A DNA stretch of 64,000 bases. It comes from Loxodes magnus (taxonomy: Eukaryota; Ciliophora; Karyorelictea; Loxodida; Loxodidae). Below are positions 26,801 to 40,022 of the stretch, in pieces (the first letter of the stretch is position 1; each line of letters opens with the position of its first letter). Below the pieces are notes generated by a model, which made no database searches, had not been told where the DNA came from, and saw only the letters and a list, made by a program, of their open reading frames with translations. The stretch is taken from contig CAMPDV010000006.1 in assembly GCA_946699065.1 (NCBI GenBank), forward strand, positions 558,001 to 622,000, in the 5' to 3' direction. The position numbers were made by a program, and so were the translations under genes.

Positions 26801-29638
26801 ATTAGCTTTATTATAAGAAAATTCGCTTCGAGAAACGGATACTTTAGCTTTTCTTTCTGCATATATCCCTCCACCATAATAAAATGCTTGATTGCTTATG
26901 AAACTTACTTTATCCATAAAAAGCTAAACACCTTACTAGCTAGCATAAACTACTCCTCACAAAGTAGCTTCGTTTTAAGTAAAAATTGATTAGTAAAAGG
27001 AAGCTGTTCCTGTAGTTTAGCTATAATATACTGGACCTATGTCCTTTTTAAGTTATTAAAATGTTGAAGAAATATCATAATAATCTCCTGCATTTCATAT
27101 AGCTCCACTAGCATAATTCTTATCTTAGTTCATAAACACGCATTCCTAAGTCGTAAGAGTTCCTTTATTGTTTCTATTGTAAATCATTTATGAGCCTGCA
27201 CAATTACTGAAAGCAGAATTTTTTATGAAAATTTGACTTCCTTTATTAATGTCAGAAAACAAAAAGCAAGTTCCTAATGGATCCTAATCTCTACCTGATT
27301 TAGATTCTTAAAAATTACAATCTTTAATATAGAAATTTCCCTTCGTTACTTTCAAATAGAGAGCAGCTTCTCTTTCGTCAGTCACTTGAATGGAGCTTTC
27401 TTTTATAGTAACATCTTCCATAATCATTTAATACTAGTAACTATTTGCTTTTTTAGAATATGAAGTTTGAAGGTAAAGGACTGTAGAAGATCCTCCTGAG
27501 TTTATGTTTTCGAATGAACTTGCAGTAAGTTCAAACCAGAAATATTACTCTATTAGGTATTTGAGACATTTATCATCTTAATTTTACTATATGCATGTGT
27601 TTTTATAGTTGCTCTTAGGGCTTTGTATGTACAACGCTCCATTTTTCTTTATAGTATTTAGGTTTTTAAAATTTGATTACAAGATTTAAATTCATGGACT
27701 GGTTGCTACTACTGCGTTGTTTTTATAAGCTTACAGATTAGTAAATTCGCAGCGAAGAATTTGCAAATACTCTTATGCAATGCTCACTTAAATTCCCGCT
27801 GCTTGGTATACTTCATTCTTATTAAACTCAGTATCTTCTATTAAAGCTCTGTAGCATGACTAAACTATTAAATTGGTTTATACTTAGCTTAAGTCATATT
27901 CATTGAAATTAATATAGTAATAAGGGTAAAAGTTTACCTTCAGTAAATCTTCAGAAACTGCTAAGATAGGAACTTAAATAAAGCCTAGCTATACTTATGA
28001 AGTATGAACGCCTAAACTTTAAGTTTATTCGTTCTTAGCATAGCTATTTTCCTCAAATATACTTCCTGAAATTAGAATATCATTATGTATAATTTAAAGA
28101 CCAGCATTTCCTTTTTGCACATACTAAGTCCAAGGCTAGTTTTTTTAGAAAGTACTCTTGATTATGGAAAGATAGCCACAGCAATCTGATCTATAAGGTA
28201 TGTTTATTTACGCGTTAGTATATGAGTAGCCAAAGCTATTTGTAAAAGTAGATTTGCTTATTGTTATAGAGAAAGTCTAGGCTAATGCACTTGAAATATT
28301 AAAAGTGTTAGTTTTATATCCAGAGTTACCTATAAAGTCGCTTTCATAGATTAATAGTATAGGCTCTTGCTAATATCTACTCTCTACATGAAGAGCTCCA
28401 TAAGGAGCCAAGTTATTTTGAAATAAGGTCTTTCTTATGTAAACTTCTTAAATTCACATCAAGTCTATAGCTCCTACTTAGTGATCGCATTCAGGGCAAT
28501 TTTGTTGAGGCCAGAAGTTATTTTTGAATACAAGGTTCGAAAAGTCTATGAGTTGAGGCGAATATAATTAAAGAACTGAGTACATTGTTTTAGAAGTTTG
28601 GCTATAAGCCATATGCTTATTTGTTTCTTAAACTCCTCCATAGTGCCATTTTATTGAAGTGCCATTTGAAGTAACTCTCTTCTTTGAATAGATTATTCCA
28701 TGTGCTTCATCTTGACTATATTATGTGCCGGCAAGTGGATGACCTATTTCTGAATCAATAAACGTAACATTTTAAAGTGTAAGCCTTCCATTGTTTATTC
28801 TTATGATTGCTGGAGGACGAAATTTAAAACCTGAGAAAGTAACATTTTCTATTATTAGTTATGGTCTTTAGTTTGCTTAGCCATCAACATCAAATATAAC
28901 AGAATCAAAAAATGTAGCTTCACAATAATTTATATCAATACTTCATTAGAGTCTAGTTGCTTATTTTTACTTCATTGCTGGCTGATTCAAATTTTCTCCA
29001 TAGCTAGTTAGAACTTAATACTTGCATCGATTTATTGATCTAACATTTTCTATGGTCTGAGTTGAAGAATCGTAACATATCATTGAGTCTCGATTATTAC
29101 AATGAGAGCACCAAACATCTTAGCATGAAAATTAAGTATTAAAGTTAGCTTTCGTTATGTCTTGAAAAATAACTCTTTCGATTGTTTTGTAGCCATTTAG
29201 TTGTAAGTTGCTAAAGGAAACTGTTCCTTCCATAAATCTAAAGCTAATTGATTACTCTCAATAATAGATTATTGTCCCATCTCCCTCGCCTTCTATATTT
29301 ATCTCTCCAGATTAACTTAGTGTAGTTAGTGGAGATTTTAAGTAGCTCCCTTAAGTCTTAAATCCTTAATCTATGGGCGAGCCAGTATATAAGAAGTGCT
29401 ATCCATTCCCTAGTTTAAAGACACATTTATCACTTAAACAAGAGTTGATTCTTAAGTTTAAAGCTTCAATTAGACTATAATAAGGGAGCTGAACAGAACC
29501 ATCAGAAAAGCCATTCTAATTACATGTATGTCCATAAGTAACAGAACTAGGGCAAGAATTTACATAGAAAACTTAATCGCATTCCACTAATTGGATTAGT
29601 AACGGAAAAATAAAAGCAGATAGAGCTATAAATTTCAT
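20816..29638 (-). CDS. Giant LNR / beta-helix membrane receptor, copy 2 (complete)
   Basis: Start ATG at 29638 (complement) opens a clear signal peptide, MKFIALSAFIFPLLIQLVEC. The stop is TGA at 20816-20818. The length is 8,823 nt (2,940 codons), an exact multiple of three, so no intron is needed. Order: signal peptide; about 1,450-residue parallel beta-helix-like ectodomain; acidic linker with a run of Glu encoded by GAA triplets (about 24530-25060); 15 LNR modules (about 23040-24560); Cys-rich stretch; several membrane spans (about 21370-22450); cytosolic Gln/Ser-rich tail. Relative to copy 1 the 5' part is nearly identical in DNA, the acidic linker and last LNR modules differ, and the C-terminal tail cannot be aligned by eye. 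Further in-frame TGAs follow the proposed stop within about 20 codons, as expected just past a real 3' end. Likely a surface sensor or adhesin; ligand unknown. Confidence 0.88.
23040..24565 (-). repeat. Array of 15 LNR modules in copy 2
   Basis: Fifteen six-Cys LNR modules. The first ten match modules 1-10 of copy 1 almost residue for residue. Modules 11-15 are diverged and one (ending DNYLC) lacks the usual GDC end. The identical 96-bp array of copy 1 is absent. Confidence 0.8.
24819..24855. repeat. (CTT)n trinucleotide run
   Basis: A run of CTT triplets, read on the minus strand as consecutive GAA Glu codons in the acidic linker of the copy 2 receptor. It is a coding microsatellite and likely length-variable. 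Confidence 0.9.
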
Positions 29639-29700
29639 ATTTATTATAACTTTAATAAGTTAAAGGAGTTAAATGGGTTGTATGGTTTTTATTTTATTAC

Positions 29701-31736
29701 TCAATTAATAATAAAGCTTTTAATTAATGCCTATCTTAAATACAGTCCTTGCTAATGGAACAAATACTTATGGTTTTAAATTAGTGTTATAAACATCAGC
29801 TAGCTACTTAATACAAGAGTATATTAGGTTTTATAAAATTTGGGTAAATAACTTCTATTAGATAGATTTAAATTATGCTTCTATTTTATCTTCAAGCTAT
29901 TTCTGCTATTTAACAATTCAAATTTTTTAATTTTATTTATATTATCGAAAGCCTTATGGAAGCTCAAGAAGTCTATAAACTCTAATTATTTAAATTCTTC
30001 AATTAGCTCCAGATACTTAATATTAAAGACGATTTTTCCAGCTGATTATAAATAATCTACCCTTAATTATAAATAAATAGAATTATGGCTCATATAATTA
30101 TCCTCTTTAGAGGCTTTTTAATTTAATGGATATTAAATCTATCCATCTTTAGGATTGATAAAACCCACTCTCTAACATAAGTTAAAAGAACTTCTAAGAG
30201 AAAAGTAGATTTATAAACAAATAATAAAGACTTTATTGTCTAAGAAAGCTAGTCTGATAATTTGTATTTAAGTAGATTTTCAATCTTATGATTTTGCTCT
30301 TTTTGAACTTCTTTATTATTATCTATTTTTAGTAAGAGATATGTTGAAATTATTTATATTCGTTTCTTCTAAGATTCAAGATCTATTATCTTCTATTGTA
30401 GAATATGCGAATTTATGCTTCTTCAAGTTTGTAAGCTAGTAAATTAGACAAGAGCTGTCATTTTTAAACTTGTACCTCTATTTGAATCCAAAGGTTTAAA
30501 GCTAACCGTGGTAGTTAATTTTCTCATTTATCTGGATAACTAGTATGTCTCTGGCTTCATGCTTGTATAATTGATGAATATAAATTTAGCTCAAAGAGTT
30601 TGAATTGACTGATAATATAATAATTATGCTTTCATATGATATATCATAGTCTGCTATCCTTTTAATATATATACTCTATTGATTATTTTAAAAGCCAAGA
30701 CAATTATATCCTACTATCTATAAACCAATTAAAGTACAAAATGATAGTGATAAAGGTAACGAACAGCAGTTTATAATACTCTCTATCTAGTAAGATTAAT
30801 GATAAGATATTTAGATAGTCACAATAATTTGAATCAGAAGTTTAGATTATTCATAAAGCAAAATGCATATAGTAACTAAGATTTTTAGCTAGCATTGCTA
30901 TTTTATCTTTGAATGAGATGTTTGCTAGATTATCTATCCATGGAATTCTAAGTGCTTAATGACAGTCAATTTAGCCTTATACTTCATATTAACTGTCTAT
31001 AGTTCTGAGTTTTAAGTTTTATTTACTTGATTTAGTTATCCTTACATTAAAATTTGCTTACTCTAATTTACTTAACTGGGTTTAAGAGTATATAAACTAA
31101 AGATCGTAAAATATAATAATTCTGCTTATATATTTAGCAAAATAATAAGAAAAGAGCTAAGGATAATAAGATAAGTAGCTAAAGGCATTTAAGGTATATC
31201 ATTAGTTAAAGATTAACCATTATAGCTTTTTAGGGCTTATATAGGCTATTGCTTTAACCTTTATCAAACTAAAATCTTAATAATTAGTTGCTATACAGAA
31301 TCTAATAAAAGCCTGGAAAGAAAATGTAAGCAATTTAAAATAAATAAGATGATTCACTAATGTATTGAATAAGAGTAGTAAAGGAAGCTTTAATTTAAAT
31401 TTATAGATAGAAAGCTATAAATAAAATAAAACTCTCTTAAGTTGCTTGGGTTTTAGTTTACTTGATACACTTGCTAAAGTCAAAATTGTTTGAAAATGTT
31501 TATTAATATAAAGCTATTTGAAGCTTTATCTTCTTTAAATTTCATTAAAGATGTATTTGAAGGTAAATAACCTTAGAATATAAAATTTTGAAATTCAGTT
31601 ACTAAATGAAAATCATTGATGTTAGCGTAAATTTTTCAATATATTAGCTTAATAATGAATATATCATTTTTTATTCTTAGTACCTTTAACTCTATTCAAA
31701 ACTTATTAGCAACTGATTGAGTTTATTTTCAGTCAT
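29701..31736 (-). other. Unresolved stretch, possible gene upstream of receptor copy 2
   Basis: A minus-strand reading ending at TGA 29701-29703, 62 bp before the copy 2 start, is protein-like through about 31.1 kb if a 16-nt GT-AG segment (30659-30674) is removed as an intron. An ATG at 31736 could open it, but the frame then needs another, unlocated, switch. A + strand frame over 30.0-30.65 kb also looks natural. No family is recognised. Confidence 0.28.
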
Positions 31737-31945
31737 AGTTCATTTAGTAAGTTAAATACTTATATTTTCTACTTAGAGTCATTAATAGATACTTTAAAGG
31801 ATTATAGAGTTCTAGCTTTACCTTTGTATAAAATTAGCTTGTTAATGTTTAAATTGCATATATAGCTCTTATAGGTAGGAAGGCTAATTTAGATGTAGAT
31901 ATTTATTATTTTAGTTTGTAAAATAAAAAATTTGATAAAAAAATT

Positions 31946-34285
31946 TCAAACCCTTCTCGCAAAAAACCAGTATCCTGATATGTTAAATGTCACTTGTCTT
32001 GGAAGCTTATAGCCAAGGGATGGTTCTCTTTTTTTTAATGTCTCATAATCACTCAAATTTACGAAAGTTCCATTTCTACTTTAATCCATGTAAAGCCATC
32101 CATATTTTGGATTATATTAGAAATATCCATGCTTGCCGGAAACTCCATTACCTTTTAAAGTTAATATACTTTCAATTCGGCCAACATTAAAGTTTTGCAA
32201 TGTATCTTGACTAGCTCTTAAAATTTATTCTTGATATTTAATCTGCTTTGAAAAATCTAGAGGCCATTTGTAAATATGAAGCACAAGCTAAGGATTAATA
32301 CCTTACTAAATAACCTTTCCTTCCAATAATTAGATATCTTACTTAAATTACTTATTCTGCTGGTCTTCAATTTATTCAAAATGTTTAGACATAGCTAATT
32401 ATTCATACTATTCTTACTAATTAGACGGAATCAACTAAGGGTTTTACTAGACAGTCCCGTTTTACTAACCTTATTTCTACTAAGGATAATAAGTTTATGC
32501 TAAATTATCTTCCTATTAAAATTCTCCAAAAGACTGTGTTTAAGTAATATCCATTTAGATTTAGTTTTGGACTTCAGTTTTTGTAATTTACTATTAATTT
32601 AATTCCTCATTGTTTTAGTTTTACTCTTAAACAGGTTGATTATTTTATTGGATGTTATTGCCTTAGCCATATTATCCTGTTTCTAATATCTTCTACGTAT
32701 TATTAGCAAATTTTTATCCCTTTCTATTAGATTTATACTATTCTCCATGCTGCAATGCTTTCAAACTGAAGTTTTTCTTTTTAACATTGCTGTTCTTTAT
32801 AACATTTTAAGTATTGAATATTTTTATTATTTATTCAGGATTATAGTTCTAATCAGCTATATTTAAGTTCTATTAAACAATACAGCTAGCAATCACTACG
32901 ACAAAGTCTTAAGCAAATTCGAGTACTAACCCTTCTTGCAATAAGCAACTGTGATATTCTATTTTTAAGGTAGTTCCTTGAATACTTCCTAAATCTCTTA
33001 GATATCAAGCTTTCTCTTCTGTAATGAAATATATTTGAGTTTAGGCTTTCGAAATTCCCTTAGCTTTTCCATTAAATTTGATTTAGTTTTTGTCTTCTTA
33101 AGTTTAAAAACTTCTTCCAAAGTTTACTTTTCCATTTTATGAATATTATCCCTTGAGGCCTTTATCAGTTATTATAAAATCTTTATCCTATAACTTTTTT
33201 TCTTATTCATCCATCTCACTTTTTTTCCCATAAATTACTGTATTAACCAATTGTAGCACAGGGTTATTTACATCCTCTCCTAGTTTAATTCTCTGCTCAT
33301 ATTCATTTGCTAAGAAGATTATATTGGCCCTTTAATTATAATCATTCCAGTTTAAAGAGAAGAAGCTATTGACATCATACCAGGTTATTTCAACTCCTTT
33401 TTCAGAAACATCTCTAGTTCTGAGATTCATTTTTTACTTTATTACTTCTTTCAATCCTTTCTAGCAGTTCTGAACTCTATCTATTTACTAGACTATTCTG
33501 ACATACTCTATAAATTTTTCATAAAAAGCATCAAATCTTACTACAAAGTTTACTCTCAAATCTCTATATCTATTGAAGAAGTCATTTGATACTTGATCTG
33601 TTACCCAATCTTAGAAGTGTTCTTGTAATTATTAAAGATCTTGTATCCCTTTAAACTTTTCAATCAATTCTTATTAATGTTTTATAAGCATTTTGTCAAG
33701 TAAATCTTTAAGCAAACTACGAATACTTTCCTCGTTTATTCCCTATATATTCTATAAATTTAGCTGCAAATCGTTTAATTCTACCTGAAATTAATCTTTC
33801 TACTCTTCTAGTTTTGCTTTAACTATCCTTAGGTGTTAATCAAAATTTTGGAAAAATTCTTTAATGTTAACTTTTGAGATTTCAATGTTTTACTTGTTGA
33901 TTTCTTGCTACTTTGTGAAAGCTTCTTACTATTGCTAATTTATAACTTACTTAAGTCATAAGAGAAATTATTAGAATATTTCATCTAGATTCGTCTATAG
34001 AAAAGTCATCTTTTCCTCTACTATTTTAACTCTATCTTCTTATTCCTAAGATAAAGTTTTCTAAAGATCGCGTACAGCTTAAGAAATCCCTTTGAAAATA
34101 TATATAACTCTATCTACTCCTTGCTTATCGACAATATACTTCAGAGGATATTATGCTAACGTCTCAAGCATTTAGGAAAGTGTTTCAATACTGCTTTTGA
34201 TAGAATTGAGATCTAAGAGTTTTTCTTTTTCAAAAAACTCTTTTAGTTCCTGGATACATTCTTTCAAAGGCTCTATAACTTCCAT
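31946..34285 (-). CDS. Coiled-coil protein with two FHA domains
   Basis: 779 codons from ATG 34285 (complement) to TGA 31946-31948, one frame with two internal TGA-Trp codons. Residues 1 to about 340 are Lys/Glu/Gln-rich with heptad spacing, a long coiled coil. Residues about 385-470 resemble an FHA domain (FGRSF ... GISKAQTQIYF ... WYLRDLGSIQGT). Residues about 700-775, at the very C-terminus, are a clear FHA domain: VGR, then VSGKHGYF, then DQSRNGTFVN, the Gly-Arg, Ser-x-x-His and Asn-Gly-Thr-x-x-Asn signature that binds phosphothreonine. A Gln/Asn-rich linker separates them. Expected role: a scaffold recruiting Thr-phosphorylated partners; the location and partner kinase are unknown. The first FHA lacks the classic His (KAQ instead of K/R-H-x), so its phosphopeptide binding is doubtful. 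Confidence 0.78.
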
Positions 34286-36563
34286 TTAATGGTTTTGAGT
34301 AAGTAAATAATTTAAAATAAGTTTATGAAGGATTAATTAAAATTATCTTAGAATTAGCTTTCCTTAATACTTTTCCTTCCTTTATTTCTAACTAGCTTTC
34401 TTTAAATTCTTTATTTTCTGCTCTAGTTCTTAAAAGGCTTATATATCTAGATATTAATGAAATCACTAACTTATTATATAGATGAATGTTTAAAATTCAG
34501 CTATTAGTCCCTAATACTCACTATTATCTACAAATTAAACAGTCTATCTTCCCTTTGTCAGCTATAATGAAGCTATTTATCTTATAATAGAATAATTATC
34601 ATTTCTAAACTAAAAAATAGATTGAGGAATTAATTTTTATAGTAAAGGTTTTAGTAACTCATTAAAATAAATGATATAGCTGATAACTATCTTTAGTGCT
34701 TGGTAATTAAGTTATAAGTACTAAAATAAAAAGCTTTTTCCTAAATCTTATGTTTGAACATTTTTAAAAATAAAGACCTAGAAATTTCATAAGTTGCTTA
34801 TACTTAAGATTATATACAAAGCGTTTATCCTAATTTGTGCTAGCAATGCTATTTTGCTTTTTCATTAGTTGGCATTTCGATTTTTTATTTATTTCAAAAG
34901 TATAATAATTGGACTGAAATTATTTTAAATAGCTTTTGCTAGAATAAAGCTAAATCTATTCAGTTAACTTTGAATAGACTAATTCTTTTGAAATTCTTTT
35001 ATAAGTTTCTTTTATTATTTTCTAAGTAGAATAACTAGAAATAGTTATCTTAACCATAAGATTAATTTATCTATAAACTTAAATTTAAGCCTTCATAAAT
35101 CAATAAATTCTATCAATATGTACAAGAGCTATTATCACCCTTTTTATTTAAAAATAAACCATCTTATCATAATAATTGAATAACAATATAAAAAGTTTCT
35201 AATATAAATGCATAACTTTATTGTATTCTCTTTCCTTCTAAATATTGTCATAATATACTTTTAAGTATCTTTTTTATTTAGACTTTGATCTTTTGATTTA
35301 TCAATACTTAGAAATAGCTTACTAAATAAGCAACCTAAAAAGTTAGTTTATTAACTTTAATATTTATATTTTTTAGTTAGAAATCAGTTTATAGGTTCAG
35401 CTTTTCTTATTATACTATTAGCTTAAAACTCTAGAAATTAAGCATTATTTTTTCATTTAATTAAATAGTAAAGGGTAATAAATTAAAACCTTTTATATCA
35501 ATTGAAATTTATATTAATTTAGTGATTTGAAATAGAATTTATTCTCATAATTCAAGGTACTTTATAACTGTGATTTTAAGTATATTTCTTTCTGTATTTT
35601 TGTCATATAGAGTGCTAATTTCTACTCCAATTAGCATCTCAAGTATCTTAATAAGTTTGCTTTTCAAATTTTTAGTAACTTTTACAAAAATGTAATAATT
35701 CTTTTATTACTTTTAATGAAAGCGCTTATTCTTTATTCTTTTACTCTGCTGCTTTTTCGTATAATAGTAGCAAATAGATTACTTATTAAAATGATTTAAA
35801 TGCATGAAAATAAGGATATAGTTAATATAGCTTATATATCTATATTTATAGCATTCTATAATTATAGTTCTTATATTATTAGTGATTATATAACTTCAAA
35901 TTTATTAGTTATATTTACTAAAGCTTAATAATCCTAATTAAACTTCTCTATAAGTAACTATATTACTCTCTATATGCTATAATTATTTCTCACACATTCG
36001 CTTTATCTTAACTATTTTATACCTTTTATTATAGATTCTTAAAGAGGCTCAGACTTTCATTTAATTAGTTAGCCTTTTATCTTTAGTCTCTGTAAAAATC
36101 ATTTATTAGAAGCTTTCTCATACTTGCTAACCTCTTTTCTCGTCTTCTAAAAATATCTCCTTTCCCATACGGTTTAAGTAATTTATCTCTCAGCAAAATA
36201 ATGTAATTAGCATATCTACACTCAAAGCGAAATTAGATAATAACTGCAACTAATTAAAAACTTAAGGTAAACTAGTTTTTATAAGTATTTATTAGATTTA
36301 GTGAGGGATATAAAACTAGCTTTAAATGTATAATTCACTCTTACTACAAAGCATCCTTGCTATTAAACCTTAATATTTATTAAACTTCTTAGTTAGAAAA
36401 AGCTTACTAAAACATTAGAAATTAATAGTTCAAACTAGCAAATAAGAGAGCTAAGTAGACAGTTAAAAGGTTTAAGTTATTAAATCATGGACTACTTAAT
36501 GGAGCTCTTATATGCTTAATAAATCAGATGAAGTTAGCTTTAAGCTTTTATTGTTAGAATAAA
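34286..36563. other. AT-rich intergenic region between divergent genes
   Basis: Separates the FHA gene (-) from the receptor kinase (+), so it should hold both promoters. It is very AT-rich with A/T-only tracts. I see no RNA gene, repeat or domain. Confidence 0.5.
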
Positions 36564-39080
36564 ATGGAAACTTTTCTAATTTTTTTGACTGTTATTGCAG
36601 GTTTGGAACTAGGCTATGTGGATGCTTATAATATTGAGATATCTTAAGCTATTGAAGAAGGTTAGAATTCGAGCGATTTCAGGATTTAGTTGCACTCAAG
36701 TTCTGAAATTTAACTGTTTGAGTATGATTATCAAGTTGGAGGATAGAAAATTCAATAGCTTAGTGATTAAAATTGGGTAGCGCTAAGCTGAGCTAGAGAT
36801 TAGTTAGAATTCATGATTTATGACAAAGAGGGAATAAAAGTGATATAAGAAAGCTAGAAGTTTAAAGATCCTTGGAGTAATTAATACTCATACATTTCAA
36901 TAGTAAAGTAGAAAGGATATTTTATCTTAATTTGCCAAACTCAAAGACAAGACTAGTAATATAACGATACCTTATATATGGTTAATTTCGATAACAGTGG
37001 TAACAAAATTTGTGATCCATAAATCGTTAAAGATTTGTACGTTGCAAATCTAGAAGTAGGATCTTGGAAGGAATACGATTTGATAACATTTTACACAAAA
37101 ATTGAAGAATCATCTTATAACTACTTCACTTAGTTAATGGATGTAAATGGTAAGTTAAAAGATGATAAAGCATCGATAGACTCTTCTTCTAAAGCAACTG
37201 ATCCTAACTTTAAATTCATAATTGTCAATAACTAAACAGCTCTATTATATAATAAGCTTTCTAATGATAAAGAGTAAATTATGTTCTCAGTTTTAAACTA
37301 AGATTTAGTCTAAGTTGCCTAGACTAACTTAAGTCAATCGGATTAATGACTTTACGCCTCATTAGACAATGGTCTAGAAAAGTTCTATGTCTCTCATGCA
37401 GGTAATCAGTCAAATAACTACTCTATTTATGCATAAATATTTGACTACAATTTCTAGGTTTATAAGCAAAGCTTTAGAATAGAGAGTATGAAAGGCTTGC
37501 TAAACTACAAGTTATCAGGTATTAATGAAGATCTTTTTGCAGTTTTTTGGCTAGTGTAAGCCAGTAAAAATTTGAAGTTGTATGGGAAAATTCTTTCAAA
37601 TGATCAAAAGGTAGTAAAAAATACTTTTCTAGTCAAGGAATTTTAAAATATAGATACGATACAACAAAGGAGTATTGATTGTTTAGTGCTATCTAATGAA
37701 AGCTTCGTAGTATAGTGGCTCTAGGCGTCAAACAAGAAGAGATCAGAACTGAATGATTTAAGTTATAGAGGAGTATCTAAAATTTATTATTTGACGCTTG
37801 ACGATTAAAGCAGTTCAGATGACGGATTTTAACTATGGCTGCTAATTGTTTTTATTTTTATAGTAATAGTCATAATATTACTACTGGCTTTACTATATTG
37901 ATACAGGAGAAAAAATTATAAACGACTTAATAGCAGAGAAAGACTTATTTCTAGCTATCTGGAATATCCTATTTTAGATTAGGTTTCTGTAGAGAAGTTT
38001 TAGAAAAAAGGAATTTGGATTGTACCTTGGGAAGATATACAAAAGTTCTACTATGCAAAGAATGTTATAGGAAAGGGAGCATTTGGAACTGTTTATAAGG
38101 GTAAGATAAGAGGATAGAATGTTGCTATAAAGATAATTAAGTCTAACTATCTTGGCAATTAAAACGAAGTAGTAGCATAAAAGAAGATTAAAAAGTGTAT
38201 CAAAGATATTAAGACTATTTCTAGTTTACATTCAGAGAAGCTACTACAGTTATTAGGAATCTGCGCAGAAAAGAGATTATGTCTAATTACGAATTTGATG
38301 CAATATTCATTAGCTTAGTTACTATATGATAACTTTCAAATGGTTGATATTTCAATTGAAAAGAAGCTGGAAATAGCAATAAATATAGCTTAAGGGATTT
38401 AATTTCTTCACTCAAATAAAAAAGAAATTATTCACAAGGATCTTAAGCCTGAAAACATTTTGCTAGACTAGAATCTAAAAGTTAAGATAAGTGATTTTAG
38501 CATGTCAGACTTTCATATTAATGAGGATATGGATACTATTTTTTCTTTGAGGTCTGGAGGAACTTTGAAATATGCAAGTTATGAAGTGATTAAGAACAAA
38601 AATATAGGAAAACATGTTGATATCTGATCGTTTGGGTGCTTATTGAATGAGATTATTTCAAACTAAAGACCTTGGCATGAAGCAAGCGGAACTATGTATA
38701 TCTTAACTAAGTTAAGAGAGTAGCAGCATCCTTATATAGCCAATTTTATAAAAGGAGCACTAAGAGATCTAATCGAAAGCTGCTTTATTTTTGATAAAAT
38801 TTAAAGACCTACAATCGAGAATGTCTAAGAAAAATTAGAAGTAGTTTACAAGATATACCAAGAAAGGGCTGAGTTAGTAATAGATATGAAGGAACTGTCA
38901 AAACACTACGATCAGCTCAAATAGGAATATTTTGCCCAACAGAAACTGAATATATAGAAGATGAAAGAACTAAAATAAAAAGAGCAAGAAATGGACGAAG
39001 TATTACTAAGGCAAGAAATGCAACGAAAATCGATGGTAGAAGAAAACGCATTTAACATAAATGAAAGTTTCAAGGAGTGA
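36564..39080 (+). CDS. Single-pass receptor protein kinase (TKL / Tyr-kinase-like)
   Basis: 838 codons from ATG 36564 to TGA 39078-39080, one frame. N-terminal signal peptide (METFLIFLTVIAG...); ectodomain about 21-415 without a recognised fold; one membrane span about 421-443 followed by YWYRRKNYKR; kinase domain about 495-760; Lys/Glu/Gln coiled coil to the end. Kinase signatures: Gly loop GKGAFGTVYKG, VAIK lysine, HKDLKPEN catalytic loop, DIWSFG in subdomain IX. The Trp of DIWSFG is encoded by TGA (38625-38627), strong internal evidence for the code. Oddities: the metal-binding motif is DFS rather than DFG, HRD is HKD, and the APE motif is replaced by ASYE. These changes occur in some active kinases, but reduced activity is possible. 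Role: transmembrane signalling to Ser/Thr or Tyr; ligand unknown. Confidence 0.85.
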
Positions 39081-40022
39081 TGGACTAAAAGTTGACTTAA
39101 TAGTTTACATTTTTATAATAATATCTTAAATCAAATATAATATCCCTGTTATGTATATAACACACTTAATTTTTTATTTATACTACTATTAGTTATTTAA
39201 ATCTTAAGAGAAGATAAGAAATTATTGAGTTTCTTTTATCAATATAAATTACTAAAATACATCTGAAACCCATTACCAACTATTTAAATCAATATCTAAT
39301 TACAACAAAAATAAAAATTTGCGTCAATTTTACTAAATGGATATGCTTTATTAAATGAACACTATCTTATTATTTTTAATGATTTGCTTTAATTTAAATC
39401 TTTATACTTTCTTCAAATATATTAATTTATCATAATTAAGAATTTCATATCTAGATTCTCATTTTGATATTACGATTCTTTGTTTCTTAGCACACAATTA
39501 AAATTTTATTACCTAAATAGTTAGGAGCCTTAGATGAAAAAATAATCCTTAGATTATATCTATTAATACTTATTTCCTTAATATAATTAGCTTCCTGTTT
39601 TATACTTAACTTAACCTTTAACTACTTTCATTAAATAGCATGATTTTAATTTCTAAGAAAATTCCATTAAGATATGGATATTTACTACTAGCCTTATTTT
39701 ATTAGAATATTTCTTTATTTGCTGTTCTAATTAAAGCTAAGTCAGCTTCCTTGTTATTTATATAGGATTATTAGTCTCTTGTTCTTCACTATATCTAATA
39801 TAGACTGATTATACTTTATGCTTATTTTGCTTAATTAGAACATTTGCTCTTGTACTATAAGAGTGACTTTTCCATTATATTAATTGATGAATTTTCGAGT
39901 TAATAAACTTTAGTTAAAATGAGTATAATTAAGTATTGAAAGTGGTTAGACTTGAACATTTATCAAGGAATTTAAGATTTTAAGTTTTAGCTTTTAATAA
40001 TTATTTAAATTAAAAATTAAGA
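39081..40022. other. AT-rich intergenic region
   Basis: 3' flank of the kinase gene and of the tRNA. Nothing recognised except the T-run noted with the tRNA. Confidence 0.5.
40014..40019 (-). terminator. Pol III T-run after tRNA-Glu
   Basis: A short run of T on the transcribed minus strand just downstream of the tRNA 3' end, in the usual position of a Pol III terminator. Confidence 0.5.
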
